Both the position numbers and the translations under genes were made by a program. The notes under the pieces were generated by a model that had not been told where the DNA came from, did no database searches, and saw nothing but the letters and a program-made list of their open reading frames with translations. 64,000 bases of DNA, taken from NCBI RefSeq assembly GCF_019913785.1, contig NZ_JAIOHK010000072.1:1-64000 (forward strand), given 5' to 3'. This document shows positions 15,895 through 26,163 of the stretch, piece after piece. Source of the stretch: Altibacter sp. (GTDB lineage Bacteria > Bacteroidota > Bacteroidia > Flavobacteriales > Flavobacteriaceae). Every line of letters starts with the position of its first letter. The stretch's first letter is position 1.

Positions 15895-18800
15895 TTAGTT
15901 TCCGAAGTTATAACGAAGGGTTAGTCCGCTTCTAATCGTGGTTTGTGGAAATGCCGTCGAAATGGCATATTCTGAGAACGTATGATCGTAATAGAACAAG
16001 GCCGTTAGATTTTTGCTCAAGGCATAGTCTGCCGAAAACTGAAGCCCATAAATGGTCTGCCCAGCAGTTGTTTGATTGTTCGCAATATCCAGATAGCGAA
16101 TAATGGTTTTATTATCTCTTCTCGAAAGATCTATTTTAAAGTTTAAATCGCTCTTAAGTATCTTCTTTTTACCACCAAAATTAGTTCCTACTTTTAGGTC
16201 TTTAATTCGATAGCCTAAGCCTAATACAATTTCGTTTCCTTGAATTTCGGTCATCAAATTATTGGCAAAGCTCAACGAGAGCGCTCTGTCCTTTCTCAAT
16301 TCGGCCAATATTTTAACCGAATTTTTCATTTCGAAATCAATTCGGATTAAAGGTGAAAATTGCTCGGTAAGGTTTACGTTACTCAAGAACACTTCACTTT
16401 TGAAATTTCCAGATTGATCGACCTCTTCGGGATTGTTAGGGTCGTAATCCAAATTGGTTTGGAATTGGTTTACGGTGTAATTAGCTCTATAACCATGTTG
16501 TACAGAAAAACGCTTAAATCGTTTTTTAAACCAATCCAAATTCATTAGACCTGTATACTTGACATCCCAGTTTGGTAAGGGAACGTCTCTAAAAATACCT
16601 GTTTTCTCGTTGGAAGCATCACTCCCTCTGTAGGCCGAAATAAAGGCCGGCAACAATACATTTTGACTCGTTTTCCCGAAGCCAATCGGATAACCGTCTT
16701 CATCTCTTGCAAAGCCGGTTCCGTTATAGAATTTTTCAGCCAAGCGATTTGCTATTATCAATCTATTTGTTCTGAAATCGTCAAATGGAGCCGAATTGGT
16801 TTCATCACTTGAAGAAAAGGCCGTTTTAATAAGCAAGGTAGAAATGTTGAAATTCCCGAAAGTGCTTGGCGTCAAGGAACGGTATAATCCATCCTCAACT
16901 ATGTAGTTTTCGGCATAGTTTTCAGAATAAATTCTACTTCCGTTTAAATCGATCTTTAAATCGGAGATCAATTCGATATTTACCTGTGCATCCAATTGTT
17001 TACTTTCTACCTCGGTATATTGTTCATTAAATTCAGGATAGATCGTTAACCAACCCTTTCGAGCTGCCAAGTCTCTAATCTCAGCCTGACTACCGAAGGT
17101 GAAGCCGGCTGTTGGTTTTAAGGTTCCCGCAAATCCAACGGATGGTGTATATCCGGGTAAGAATATCCCTTGATTTTCCTGATAATTTAGCTGTATTTTC
17201 TTTATAGAAGTAACGAGTCCAATAAGTGTATTTACCGCTTTATCCCCGCCACTTAACGACCCAGAGTTTGCGCCCGCACCTGTATTTCCAGCATTTCCTG
17301 CACGTCCTCCTAATGCGCTCTCTTCATTCTTAGACTCCTTCTCCTTTTCTTCGGCACCACCTTTTCCTGCCTTTATTTCGGCACCTGTTTTTACATCTTG
17401 GCCGCCGGAACCTCCACGACTTCCTGCCGTAATTTTGGTAAGACCCACATACTTGTAGAAGTTATTCATATCAAGGGTCGAGTTAATTCGATGCGTACTT
17501 GCATTCTGTACCGAATTACCTAAGTTGTAATTTTGAGTGGTCCCGTCACTAATAGTAATTGGGATATTATTGAACAGATCACTTCCATCCTCCCATTGGA
17601 AATCTCCAGTATATGAATAGGTAGCACGGATAAACTTTAAGAATGGAAACTTACTAAACGGCAAGTCATAATTTACCTGAAGTGATTGGAAATGTTGGTT
17701 GGGTTCTCCAACATCAAAGAAACCGTCCCAAATACCAATACTATCATCGGCAAGACCTTCGCTGTCAATATAGTTCGTTACAATTCTATTATTAGAAGAG
17801 TTAAAATTGAAACGAAGTGATTTTGTTAAATTATAATTTAGAGAATATTGCCAATCAAACAAGAAGTTTCTCTGATACAATGTGGGCAATCCAATATTAC
17901 CAGGAAGCAAGTTCAACTCTCTAAATTTCTGTTCGTTGTACTGTCGAATAATATTTGAACTAGCCGTAATATTAGTTGGTAAGACGCTGAAATTCAGGTC
18001 TTTTAAAAATTGCCAGTATTTTCCATTGAACAAGGAATCATTCTTTTTGAACGGCTCAAAATTAACCGGAGCAAAGTTGAAATTATAGGTTCCGCCTACC
18101 CGTACGTTTTGATCTAAAGCCTCTTCAATCTCAAAGTCATGGTGATCTACCTGATTGTACGAATACGAGAAGGTAAAGTTCTCAATATCATAGGGCATTG
18201 GCTTTCCTTCTCCGGTACGATCTTTACGCACTCCTATAAAATTCACACTTTGTCGCTTGGTATAATCTACAGATTGTTCTTTGATTTGATCTTTTTCAGC
18301 TTGATCTTCTGTATTATCGATACGTGTATCCAATTCGATATCTTGGAATTCAGGGTCGTATTGCGGTGTAATCAGTTCTTCAGCACGACCATAGTTAAAC
18401 GGTAGTTGAATACCCCATTTAGGAGGTAACAGTTGTCCTAAATTCACATTGGTGACTACATCATATTGTTGAATATCTTCTCTACTGCGTTGGTTAGGTC
18501 CCTGTTCAATTGAACCAAACCCTATTGTACTTCTTCCGGCAGTTGCACTTACGGTAGCAAAATCGGCAACGTTGGCGTCCATATTAACAACGGCTGCCCA
18601 GCCTCCTTGATTCTTTAATTCTGAAAGGCGTAATTCGTTGAACCAAACTTCACCACAAATTTCATTTGTGGTTGGATTTTTAAGTCCTAACATAATGGTT
18701 CTAACATTTCCAAAACTCGGATTCCCTTTAATTCCAATTCGCAAGTCATTTTCCGGACCTGCTGCAGAGCTAGGATCCAAATCGGCTTGATCGAAATACG

Positions 18801-21800
18801 TGATTTGTGTTGGATCTACATTGGGGTCTCCTAACACCTGCGTTTTTACTTCTTGCAGTAAACGCAATGGTAAATTAAGTCTATTCTCAATAGGCCAAAC
18901 CGTCTCAGGATTGAGTGACTGAGGCGATATATTCAACGGAATTTCAACTTCGTAAAAGTTCTGTTCTAAGTCAGTTCCCAATCGAATAAATGCAACAAGC
19001 TCCCCATCGGCAGGCACTGTTTCATTGTCTAATGCTTCGGCATGAATAAACATTTCGAGGTTTTCATACTGTCGCATATCCACATTGAAATTTTTGTATA
19101 CCGCACGACCATCTCCGCCTTCCAATCCACAAACACGCAGTAATAAGGACTGTTCGTTCTCACGAATAATATTATTGTTGTTGTTCAATTCTTCTCGAAT
19201 TACTCCTGGAGGTAATACGTACGAACCACTATTCTCCTCTATACTTACCGTTTCTACTTCAAATAAGGTATCGTCCATGTCAGGATCCTCACCAGTTATA
19301 TCAAGTGTTTTTGCAAAACGTCTGTAATCACCTCGCACCAATTCCAACACTCCAAAACGCAAGATGGTAGGTTCTCTAAACCCGGTCATATACATTCGCA
19401 TGAAGCGAATAGATCTTAGATCGGAAATACCGCCAATGGCTGCATCGGCTTGATCTATTGGCACTTTAAATTGTACCCATCGCACATCCACCGTCGAATT
19501 GTCCGGCATGGTAATTCCGGTCAATATCTTTTCATCGGCAATAAATTCATTATTATTGCCATTCATATCCCTAGAAATAGGAATCTTGTACTCGTAATAA
19601 CTGTTTACCGTGTTCATGGTATTGTCACGGTTAATATCTTCAACATCGGGCTGAGCCGTAGAACCTCTGTTGTCATTGGAAACAATTTCTGGCGAGTTTC
19701 CTTCGGTCCCATTGTACTGTCGATATCGCTGAACTATATCTCCTTCTGCTTGCAAAAAATACTGGTAGTTATCCCGAGCAGGATCTCCAGTTCCTGCAAA
19801 TGCAGGGAACATGACCGCTTCGGTAGCATCATTGATACCATCGTAACCGATATCCTGGTTGGTTCGTTCCTGACCTTGGGTATCGAAGGTGTAGACCAGT
19901 GATTGGTTGGTTGGTACTTTTCCGTAAATAGTGGGTGTGGTGTTCAGGTCACCACCATCTCTTGGCAATCCATTCTCGTATTGTTTTCTTCCGTCCTTTA
20001 AAATATCTTCTGAAATATTACCAAGGTTAAAATATAACTCCCCACTATCATTAATAGACGGATCGTGATAATAGGGATCCATAATCCAAAATTGGATATA
20101 CTCCACATTAGAACGTTCAAAATCGGTAGTGGTCAATTGCCGCATAATTCCTCCAAAACGTGTCTCCGGATTGGGAAGTGTATTCCCGCCATTGGCCTCC
20201 GGATTATAGTTGTAAGGACCGCGTTCACCCGGGTAATATGAGAGATCTAAGGTAAACAACGCCTGTGTCTGTCCTTGTATGATATCCTGTTCGGGGAATA
20301 TCTCATCTCTAAACACGCGACGTGTGAAGGGTGTAGAAATATCCTCATCGGTAATACCTCCTGGACGCTGACTACTATAGAAAATGGGGTCGATGGTATA
20401 CCAGTCTAATTTTGCTCTGTTGTAATTGTAAGATAAGTTTGTATTGTCTGCATTGTTATCGAAACGAACCGGTGTACTTGACAAGAACCAAGATAACGGG
20501 CTACCCACATCCAATGCGGTTTGAGAGGCTTCAAAATCATCTACATAAACCGTTGCCTTACCGTTGAAATCGGATACTTTAGGAGCGCCCGGCATGAGGT
20601 AGGCAAATTCTCCACGGATAGAAAGATTGGATTCAACATCGGTATCGATATTCGGAAGTTTATTCACCAATCTGGTTAAAAAAGGAACTTCGGTTGAATA
20701 GATCGCATTGAAACCAAAAACGGTATTATTAATGGGCTCTACGTTGTAGGATGATTTTTGAGTTAGCGGTCGTTCGTTCAGGTTTAAATAAGTGGCTCCA
20801 ATCTGAAATTTCTTGCTGAATTTATGCTCTACATTCAATCCCGTAAAACGCTTGGTCTGTTGCCCGAATAAGGCGTTGTTTTCAGTTGTAATACTTATAG
20901 GTGTGTTCGAATTCAATAAGGCAGGATCCAATATTTGAACACGACCCAATTGGTAGTTTACGGTATAGTCTACTCCTTCAACCAAGGTTCTTCCGTTAGC
21001 AGTAACAGTTACCGATCCGGGAGGGATGTTAAAGGCCCCAATTGGAATTCCATCAGCACCAGTCGATTTATAACTTCCCTTTAATTGGAAGAAATTCTTG
21101 TCGCTATCTTCTTGCTCCGCTTCGGTTTTGGTCGTCTTATAAAGCGATCTGAAAACGTACTTATTCTGGTTGGCGTTATAGGTAGATGGGTTGTTATAAT
21201 CTTCCGGACCGCCTTCAGTAAGGTCTAATTTATCAAATAAATATTCTCCGAAAGGCTCAACACTTGTAAATATTATGCGTCCGTTTTGGGTATCGACGGT
21301 GACTCCGGGTAGGAAATCGAAGAATCCATCTCCGCCTGTTTGTGGATCGTTGTTAAAATTCAATCTATCCAAATTGAACACTTTCAATAAAACCGTTTGA
21401 TCCACATCTTCCGGCAAAGCAACTGCCGGGAATTCCTGAGATCCCGGAGCTGGTGTAATATAATTGAGTGGTGACGGACTTGTATACAAAATATTTAATC
21501 TGAAATCTTGCTGCTCCAACTGAAAAGCACCTAGGGGGTAGATGTTTTTCATCATCAAATCCCAAATAGGCTCATTGACACTCGTAATATTACTCTTCAA
21601 TAATTTTACAACAAGGTTCTGCGGAATTCCCTGAATAGGATCTGCATTTGGATCAGGATTTCCGGGATCGCCCCCGTTGATTACCCCTCCTGAAGCTTCT
21701 ACCCCATCGTTTGAAAACTCCCCTACCTGGTACACTTTTCCATTGACCGTAAACTGAAAGGCAATTGCCAAGACTTCATCGTTGTTCAATCGTTGATTTA

Positions 21801-23139
21801 AGGAAATATAACCAAGCTGTGAGTTCAATTGATATTCACTTTGTGTAAGCTGTCTGGCATTTTCCAATGTTACGTAGTCCAAACCTTCATTCACAGGAAC
21901 CCCGCTAAAACCGGCTTGTACCGATGCAATATCACGAATAGCCTCGTTTAAAATAGTTTGCTGAGTTGGGTTGTTGATTCCAAAAGGGTTAAAATCGTTG
22001 TTTCCATTATCCGGGAACGAATTACGAGGTCTGTTGATAAATCCACCCGGCGGTACATTCAATCCAATATTCGTTGGATCGGATTCTCCAATATCCTGAA
22101 TAGCCACTATGTTTCGCACATTTTCGGTACGGTTGGTACGATTGGTGATCCATACTTCCGATCTCGTAATTTGCACATTCGAATTTATAAACGGATACTG
22201 GGTTAGGGCTCGGTTATAATTATCTCTAAAATAATGTGCCAAGAAGAAGTGACGGTTCTCGTCATATTCAGAAGCATACAATTCAAAATCTGTTACCGTG
22301 GCACCTCCTTCGGCGACTACCGAACGTGTTTCCGATTTTTGTTCAGAAAAAACACCTGTTATTGTTGTCTTTCCAAACTGAAGCTGTGTTTTTACTCCAA
22401 ATAGGCTTTGTGCACCCTGTATCAACGAACTGTTGAGCGGCATACTAACGTTACCCACCTCGATCTTTTGAATGATATCGTCCTCGGTAGGGGTGTACTC
22501 CAGTTTGATTTGATTCTGAAAATCGAACGTAGATTGTGTGTCGTAATTCGCAGTTACTTGCAATCTTGTCCCAACTTTTCCCAGTAAACTTAAGCTAATC
22601 CGCTGGTCGAAATCGAAGGATAAATTCTTCCGGTTTCTGGGCGAGAAGGCCGGATTGTCTTGTTTTGTGAAAAGCAACCCTAAATCCATTTCAACGCTAC
22701 CTTGAGGAATTACCTCAATCGTATTTCCGCCGAAAACAGATTCGAAGAAATTTGAATTGACATAAAAAGTAGGTAATAAGTTTTTCTGTGCTTCTTCACT
22801 GCCGTCTTTTCTTCCGTCAGCAGCATCAATTTTTTCCTTAAAATAGGCCTTCATTTGCTCCTTCATGATCAAGTCCTGATATTCGGCAGGAGTAAGGATG
22901 ATAGGATAGGAAATATTAAAACCTCCCAAGGTTTGGGTATAGATATATCTGTCTGTAATAGGATCGTAAGTATAGAGATCCTGTATACTTTGTGGATTGG
23001 GAAGATCTAATCGTCCCATCACCGAACCGGTAGCAGTGGAGTCCTGTGCAACTGCAAGGTTGTAACTGCCAAAAATAATACTTAGAACTAAGAAAAGCTT
23101 ATTAAAGCTATGGATGTAATCGTAATTTTTTGCGCCCAA
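15895..23139 (-). CDS. sprA: SprA, type IX secretion outer membrane translocon / gliding motility protein
   Basis: SprA forms the very large (36-strand) outer-membrane barrel through which type IX secretion cargo leaves the cell; in flavobacteria it is needed for gliding. The 2414-residue frame starts with a signal peptide (FLVLSIIFGSYNLAVAQ), shortly followed by the conserved GRLDLPNPQSIQDLYTYDP, and continues with aromatic-rich barrel strands to YNFGN at the C terminus. Around residues 1900-1970 there is a Gly/Ala/Lys/Glu-rich low-complexity stretch. The start must be TTG at 23137-23139: the codon two upstream is the ruvA stop (same frame) and the next ATG falls after the signal peptide. 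It is one codon from ruvA and 27 bases before gcvH. Confidence 0.96.
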   Translation of the reverse strand: MGAKNYDYIHSFNKLFLVLSIIFGSYNLAVAQDSTATGSVMGRLDLPNPQSIQDLYTYDPITDRYIYTQTLGGFNISYPIILTPAEYQDLIMKEQMKAYFKEKIDAADGRKDGSEEAQKNLLPTFYVNSNFFESVFGGNTIEVIPQGSVEMDLGLLFTKQDNPAFSPRNRKNLSFDFDQRISLSLLGKVGTRLQVTANYDTQSTFDFQNQIKLEYTPTEDDIIQKIEVGNVSMPLNSSLIQGAQSLFGVKTQLQFGKTTITGVFSEQKSETRSVVAEGGATVTDFELYASEYDENRHFFLAHYFRDNYNRALTQYPFINSNVQITRSEVWITNRTNRTENVRNIVAIQDIGESDPTNIGLNVPPGGFINRPRNSFPDNGNNDFNPFGINNPTQQTILNEAIRDIASVQAGFSGVPVNEGLDYVTLENARQLTQSEYQLNSQLGYISLNQRLNNDEVLAIAFQFTVNGKVYQVGEFSNDGVEASGGVINGGDPGNPDPNADPIQGIPQNLVVKLLKSNITSVNEPIWDLMMKNIYPLGAFQLEQQDFRLNILYTSPSPLNYITPAPGSQEFPAVALPEDVDQTVLLKVFNLDRLNFNNDPQTGGDGFFDFLPGVTVDTQNGRIIFTSVEPFGEYLFDKLDLTEGGPEDYNNPSTYNANQNKYVFRSLYKTTKTEAEQEDSDKNFFQLKGSYKSTGADGIPIGAFNIPPGSVTVTANGRTLVEGVDYTVNYQLGRVQILDPALLNSNTPISITTENNALFGQQTKRFTGLNVEHKFSKKFQIGATYLNLNERPLTQKSSYNVEPINNTVFGFNAIYSTEVPFLTRLVNKLPNIDTDVESNLSIRGEFAYLMPGAPKVSDFNGKATVYVDDFEASQTALDVGSPLSWFLSSTPVRFDNNADNTNLSYNYNRAKLDWYTIDPIFYSSQRPGGITDEDISTPFTRRVFRDEIFPEQDIIQGQTQALFTLDLSYYPGERGPYNYNPEANGGNTLPNPETRFGGIMRQLTTTDFERSNVEYIQFWIMDPYYHDPSINDSGELYFNLGNISEDILKDGRKQYENGLPRDGGDLNTTPTIYGKVPTNQSLVYTFDTQGQERTNQDIGYDGINDATEAVMFPAFAGTGDPARDNYQYFLQAEGDIVQRYRQYNGTEGNSPEIVSNDNRGSTAQPDVEDINRDNTMNTVNSYYEYKIPISRDMNGNNNEFIADEKILTGITMPDNSTVDVRWVQFKVPIDQADAAIGGISDLRSIRFMRMYMTGFREPTILRFGVLELVRGDYRRFAKTLDITGEDPDMDDTLFEVETVSIEENSGSYVLPPGVIREELNNNNNIIRENEQSLLLRVCGLEGGDGRAVYKNFNVDMRQYENLEMFIHAEALDNETVPADGELVAFIRLGTDLEQNFYEVEIPLNISPQSLNPETVWPIENRLNLPLRLLQEVKTQVLGDPNVDPTQITYFDQADLDPSSAAGPENDLRIGIKGNPSFGNVRTIMLGLKNPTTNEICGEVWFNELRLSELKNQGGWAAVVNMDANVADFATVSATAGRSTIGFGSIEQGPNQRSREDIQQYDVVTNVNLGQLLPPKWGIQLPFNYGRAEELITPQYDPEFQDIELDTRIDNTEDQAEKDQIKEQSVDYTKRQSVNFIGVRKDRTGEGKPMPYDIENFTFSYSYNQVDHHDFEIEEALDQNVRVGGTYNFNFAPVNFEPFKKNDSLFNGKYWQFLKDLNFSVLPTNITASSNIIRQYNEQKFRELNLLPGNIGLPTLYQRNFLFDWQYSLNYNLTKSLRFNFNSSNNRIVTNYIDSEGLADDSIGIWDGFFDVGEPNQHFQSLQVNYDLPFSKFPFLKFIRATYSYTGDFQWEDGSDLFNNIPITISDGTTQNYNLGNSVQNASTHRINSTLDMNNFYKYVGLTKITAGSRGGSGGQDVKTGAEIKAGKGGAEEKEKESKNEESALGGRAGNAGNTGAGANSGSLSGGDKAVNTLIGLVTSIKKIQLNYQENQGIFLPGYTPSVGFAGTLKPTAGFTFGSQAEIRDLAARKGWLTIYPEFNEQYTEVESKQLDAQVNIELISDLKIDLNGSRIYSENYAENYIVEDGLYRSLTPSTFGNFNISTLLIKTAFSSSDETNSAPFDDFRTNRLIIANRLAEKFYNGTGFARDEDGYPIGFGKTSQNVLLPAFISAYRGSDASNEKTGIFRDVPLPNWDVKYTGLMNLDWFKKRFKRFSVQHGYRANYTVNQFQTNLDYDPNNPEEVDQSGNFKSEVFLSNVNLTEQFSPLIRIDFEMKNSVKILAELRKDRALSLSFANNLMTEIQGNEIVLGLGYRIKDLKVGTNFGGKKKILKSDLNFKIDLSRRDNKTIIRYLDIANNQTTAGQTIYGLQFSADYALSKNLTALFYYDHTFSEYAISTAFPQTTIRSGLTLRYNFGN

Positions 23140-23142
23140 TTT

Positions 23143-23724
23143 TTACAAATTTTTTAAAGCTTGTTTTATAATCATTTCCACTGTCGCGTCCGGGTTTTGC
23201 TGCACAATCTTGTCGCACACCTTTTCGACTTGTTTTCGAGCAAAGCCTAATGTCTCCAAAGCAGATAACGCTTCATTTTTATTCGTATTGCTCGAAACGG
23301 CAGAAACATCTTCCAAACCGTATACTTTTAAAATTTTATCTTTTAAGTCCAAAATTACACGTTGTGCTGTCTTTAGACCTATCCCTTTTACTGACTGAAT
23401 TGTCACTACATCGTCTGCGGCAATTGCTTCGGTAACTTGTTGGGGTGAAAGAGACGATAGCATTGTTCTCGCCGTACTCGCTCCAACCCCAGAAACCGAG
23501 ATCAATAATCTAAATATTTCACGCTCCGTAGGACTTGAAAACCCGTACAATGTATGAGCATCTTCACGAACCTGCAAATGCGTGTATAATTTTACATTTT
23601 CGCTAGTGGGGAGTTTGGAAAATGTATGCAACGAAATATGTATCAAATAACCTACACCATTACAGTCTATAACTACATCCGTTGGATTCTTCTCTACCAG
23701 TCTGCCCTGAATGTGGGTTATCAT
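23143..23724 (-). CDS. ruvA: Holliday junction branch migration protein RuvA
   Basis: RuvA binds four-way Holliday junctions and loads RuvB. The 193-residue protein has the N-terminal OB-fold (MITHIQGRLVEKNPTDVVID), helix-hairpin-helix elements (FRLLISVSGVGASTARTML and IQSVKGIGLKTAQRVILDLK), and the C-terminal three-helix domain that contacts RuvB (EALSALETLGFARKQVEKV). Its stop TAA is followed by a single codon and then the TTG start of sprA, in the same frame. ruvB is separate at 28.6-29.6 kb, as is usual in this phylum. Confidence 0.96.
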   Translation of the reverse strand: MITHIQGRLVEKNPTDVVIDCNGVGYLIHISLHTFSKLPTSENVKLYTHLQVREDAHTLYGFSSPTEREIFRLLISVSGVGASTARTMLSSLSPQQVTEAIAADDVVTIQSVKGIGLKTAQRVILDLKDKILKVYGLEDVSAVSSNTNKNEALSALETLGFARKQVEKVCDKIVQQNPDATVEMIIKQALKNL

Positions 23725-23747
23725 TCGTTAATAAAAAGTTAATGGCT

Positions 23748-23755
23748 CAAATATA
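23748..23755 (-). promoter_or_regulatory. -7 element of ruvA-sprA
   Basis: TATATTTG on the minus strand, an exact TAnnTTTG match 24 bases before the ruvA ATG. No TTTG at the usual -33 spacing. Confidence 0.5.
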
Positions 23756-23801
23756 GCATAATTATTTGTAGTCGCCACCCTTCAAAATATGAAAATATCG
23801 A

Positions 23802-26102
23802 CTACTTCTTAGCCTTTGCCAACTCTCGTTCTCTTTTCTCCTTTTGCTGTGCATCTACTACCGAAACAGCTGCCATATTCACAATTTCTTCTACACTCGC
23901 ACCTAATTGAAGGATATGAACCGGTTTACGCATCCCTAACATGATAGGCCCAATGGATTCTACATTATTTAGCTCTTTCAATAATTTATAGTTGCTATTC
24001 GCCGAATCCAAATTCGGAAATATTAATGCATTCACCTTTTTACCCGCTAACTTGGAGAAAGGAAACTTTTGTCGGAGCATTTCAGGATTCAACGCAAAAT
24101 CGGTCTGCAATTCACCGTCAAGTATCATATCGGGATTCGATTTATGAAGTAATTCGACCGCCTCCCTCACCTTAGTGGCATGGGGATCTTTAGACGATCC
24201 AAAATTTCCATAGGAAATCATTGCGATCACAGGTTCAAGGCCAAACATCTTCATCGTATAGTTGGTCATTTGGGCAATTTTGGCCAATTCCTTAGCAGTT
24301 GGGTCAATATTAATAGAGGTATCCGAAAGGAACAAAGGACCTCTTTTGGTCAGCATCAAGTTGGTGGTAGCGACTTTGTTTACACCTTCAAATCTGCCAA
24401 TCGTTTCCAAGACAGGACGCACTACCGATGGGTATGATCGGGAATAGCCGGAGATCATGGTATCGGCATCGCCAACGTTCAACATCATGGCCGCAAAATA
24501 ATTTCGTTCACGCATTAACCGCTGGGCCGAATACAAGGTAATGCCGCTTCGTCTTCGACTTTTCCAAAATAGTTCGGCATAGGCATTCAATTTCTCGAGA
24601 TTCTCATCACTTTTAGGATCGATAATCTCAACTTCGGCTTCATAATCGATCTGTTCCATGAGTTCATGGATAACATCTTTTCTTCCCAATAAAATTGGTT
24701 TTCCAATGCCTTCTTCCTGGACAATCTGGGCTGCTTTCAATACGTCCAGATGATCGGCTTCTGCAAAAACAATACGCTTGGGATTGGTTTTGGCCCGATT
24801 AATCAATAAGCGAACAATCTTGTTATCGCTCCCCATACGATTGTATAAATCGTCTTCATATTTTTCCCAATCTGAAATCGGCTCGGTGGCAACGCCACTA
24901 TCCATAGCAGCTTTTGCTACTGCTGGAGGCACCGCGGCAATTAATCTTGGATCGAACGGTTTCGGAATTATATAGTCTTTCCCAAAGTTTAATTTGGTCT
25001 CTCCATAGGCAATATTTACCTGTTCCGGAACAGGTTGTTTCGCTAGATTCGCCAAGGCCTTTACCGCAGCCATTTTCATAGCTTCGTTGATCTTGGTCGC
25101 ACGAACATCTAAGGCACCTCTGAAAATAAACGGAAAACCAAGAACGTTATTTACCTGATTGGGATGATCACTCCGTCCCGTCGCCATAATAATATCATCC
25201 CGGGTTTTTACAGCCAACTCGTATTCAATTTCAGGATCCGGATTTGCCATGGCAAAGACTATGGGGTTTTTCGCCATGCTTTTGAGCATTGGAGGGGTTA
25301 CAATATTTGCTACCGAAAGTCCTACAAAGACATCGGCCTTTTTCATGGCCTGAGCTAATGTGTCTATTTTTCGCGCCGTGGCAAATTCTGCTTTTTCTTC
25401 TGAAAGTCCTTCACGGTCTTTTCGGATCACCCCGGTGCTGTCCAACATCACAATATTTTCAGCTTTAGCTCCAAAGGCTTTGTATAAACGTGTGCAGGAA
25501 ACAGCGGCAGCACCTGCGCCACTTATCACTATGGAAACATCCTTTATTTTCTTTTTTGTTATTTCAAGAGCATTCAACAAAGCTGCTGCCGAAATAATAG
25601 CCGTCCCATGCTGATCGTCGTGCATGACGGGTATATCCAATTCGTTTTTAAGTCTACGCTCAATTTCGAAAGCTTCGGGCGCCTTTATATCTTCCAAATT
25701 GATACCGCCAAAGGTGGGTGCTATATTTTTTACAGTAGCGACAAATTCATCTATATTTTCGGTATTCACCTCAATATCAAAAACGTCTATATCGGCAAAA
25801 ATCTTAAACAGCAAGCCCTTGCCCTCCATTACAGGTTTAGAAGCCTCAGGACCAATATTTCCGAGACCCAACACCGCAGTACCATTTGAGATAACCGCTA
25901 CAAGATTTCCTTTGGCCGTATATTTATAGACATTCTTAACATCTTTCGCAATCTCCAAACAGGGTTCTGCCACGCCGGGGGAATAGGCTAAGGAAAGATC
26001 TCTTTGGGTAGCATATTTTTTGGTAGGTACTACCTGTATCTTACCCGGTTTAGGCTTTGCGTGATAAAGTAATGCTTCGCGACGTCTGCTTTGTTTGCTC
26101 AT
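23802..26102 (-). CDS. maeB: NADP-dependent malic enzyme with phosphotransacetylase-like domain
   Basis: MaeB converts malate and NADP+ to pyruvate, CO2 and NADPH. The 766-residue protein has the N-terminal malic enzyme half (SLAYSPGVAEPCLEIAKD near residue 35, MHDDQHGTAIISAAALLNAL near 160, VISGAGAAAVSC as the NADP Rossmann motif near 195) and a C-terminal phosphate acetyltransferase-like half (about 430-755, beginning RIVFAEADHLDVLKAA). In the MaeB family this C-terminal half is thought to be regulatory, with acetyl-CoA as an effector, not catalytic. Length matches the family. It is a single-gene unit with its own -7 box. Confidence 0.96.
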   Translation of the reverse strand: MSKQSRRREALLYHAKPKPGKIQVVPTKKYATQRDLSLAYSPGVAEPCLEIAKDVKNVYKYTAKGNLVAVISNGTAVLGLGNIGPEASKPVMEGKGLLFKIFADIDVFDIEVNTENIDEFVATVKNIAPTFGGINLEDIKAPEAFEIERRLKNELDIPVMHDDQHGTAIISAAALLNALEITKKKIKDVSIVISGAGAAAVSCTRLYKAFGAKAENIVMLDSTGVIRKDREGLSEEKAEFATARKIDTLAQAMKKADVFVGLSVANIVTPPMLKSMAKNPIVFAMANPDPEIEYELAVKTRDDIIMATGRSDHPNQVNNVLGFPFIFRGALDVRATKINEAMKMAAVKALANLAKQPVPEQVNIAYGETKLNFGKDYIIPKPFDPRLIAAVPPAVAKAAMDSGVATEPISDWEKYEDDLYNRMGSDNKIVRLLINRAKTNPKRIVFAEADHLDVLKAAQIVQEEGIGKPILLGRKDVIHELMEQIDYEAEVEIIDPKSDENLEKLNAYAELFWKSRRRSGITLYSAQRLMRERNYFAAMMLNVGDADTMISGYSRSYPSVVRPVLETIGRFEGVNKVATTNLMLTKRGPLFLSDTSINIDPTAKELAKIAQMTNYTMKMFGLEPVIAMISYGNFGSSKDPHATKVREAVELLHKSNPDMILDGELQTDFALNPEMLRQKFPFSKLAGKKVNALIFPNLDSANSNYKLLKELNNVESIGPIMLGMRKPVHILQLGASVEEIVNMAAVSVVDAQQKEKRERELAKAKK

Positions 26103-26123
26103 AGTAGTGATTAATCGTAATTA

Positions 26124-26131
26124 CAAAGGTA
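26124..26131 (-). promoter_or_regulatory. -7 element of maeB
   Basis: TACCTTTG on the minus strand, an exact TAnnTTTG match 21 bases before the ATG at 26102. Confidence 0.5.
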
Positions 26132-26163
26132 AAAGGATCGCTGAAATGAAGAAATTTTCCCCG

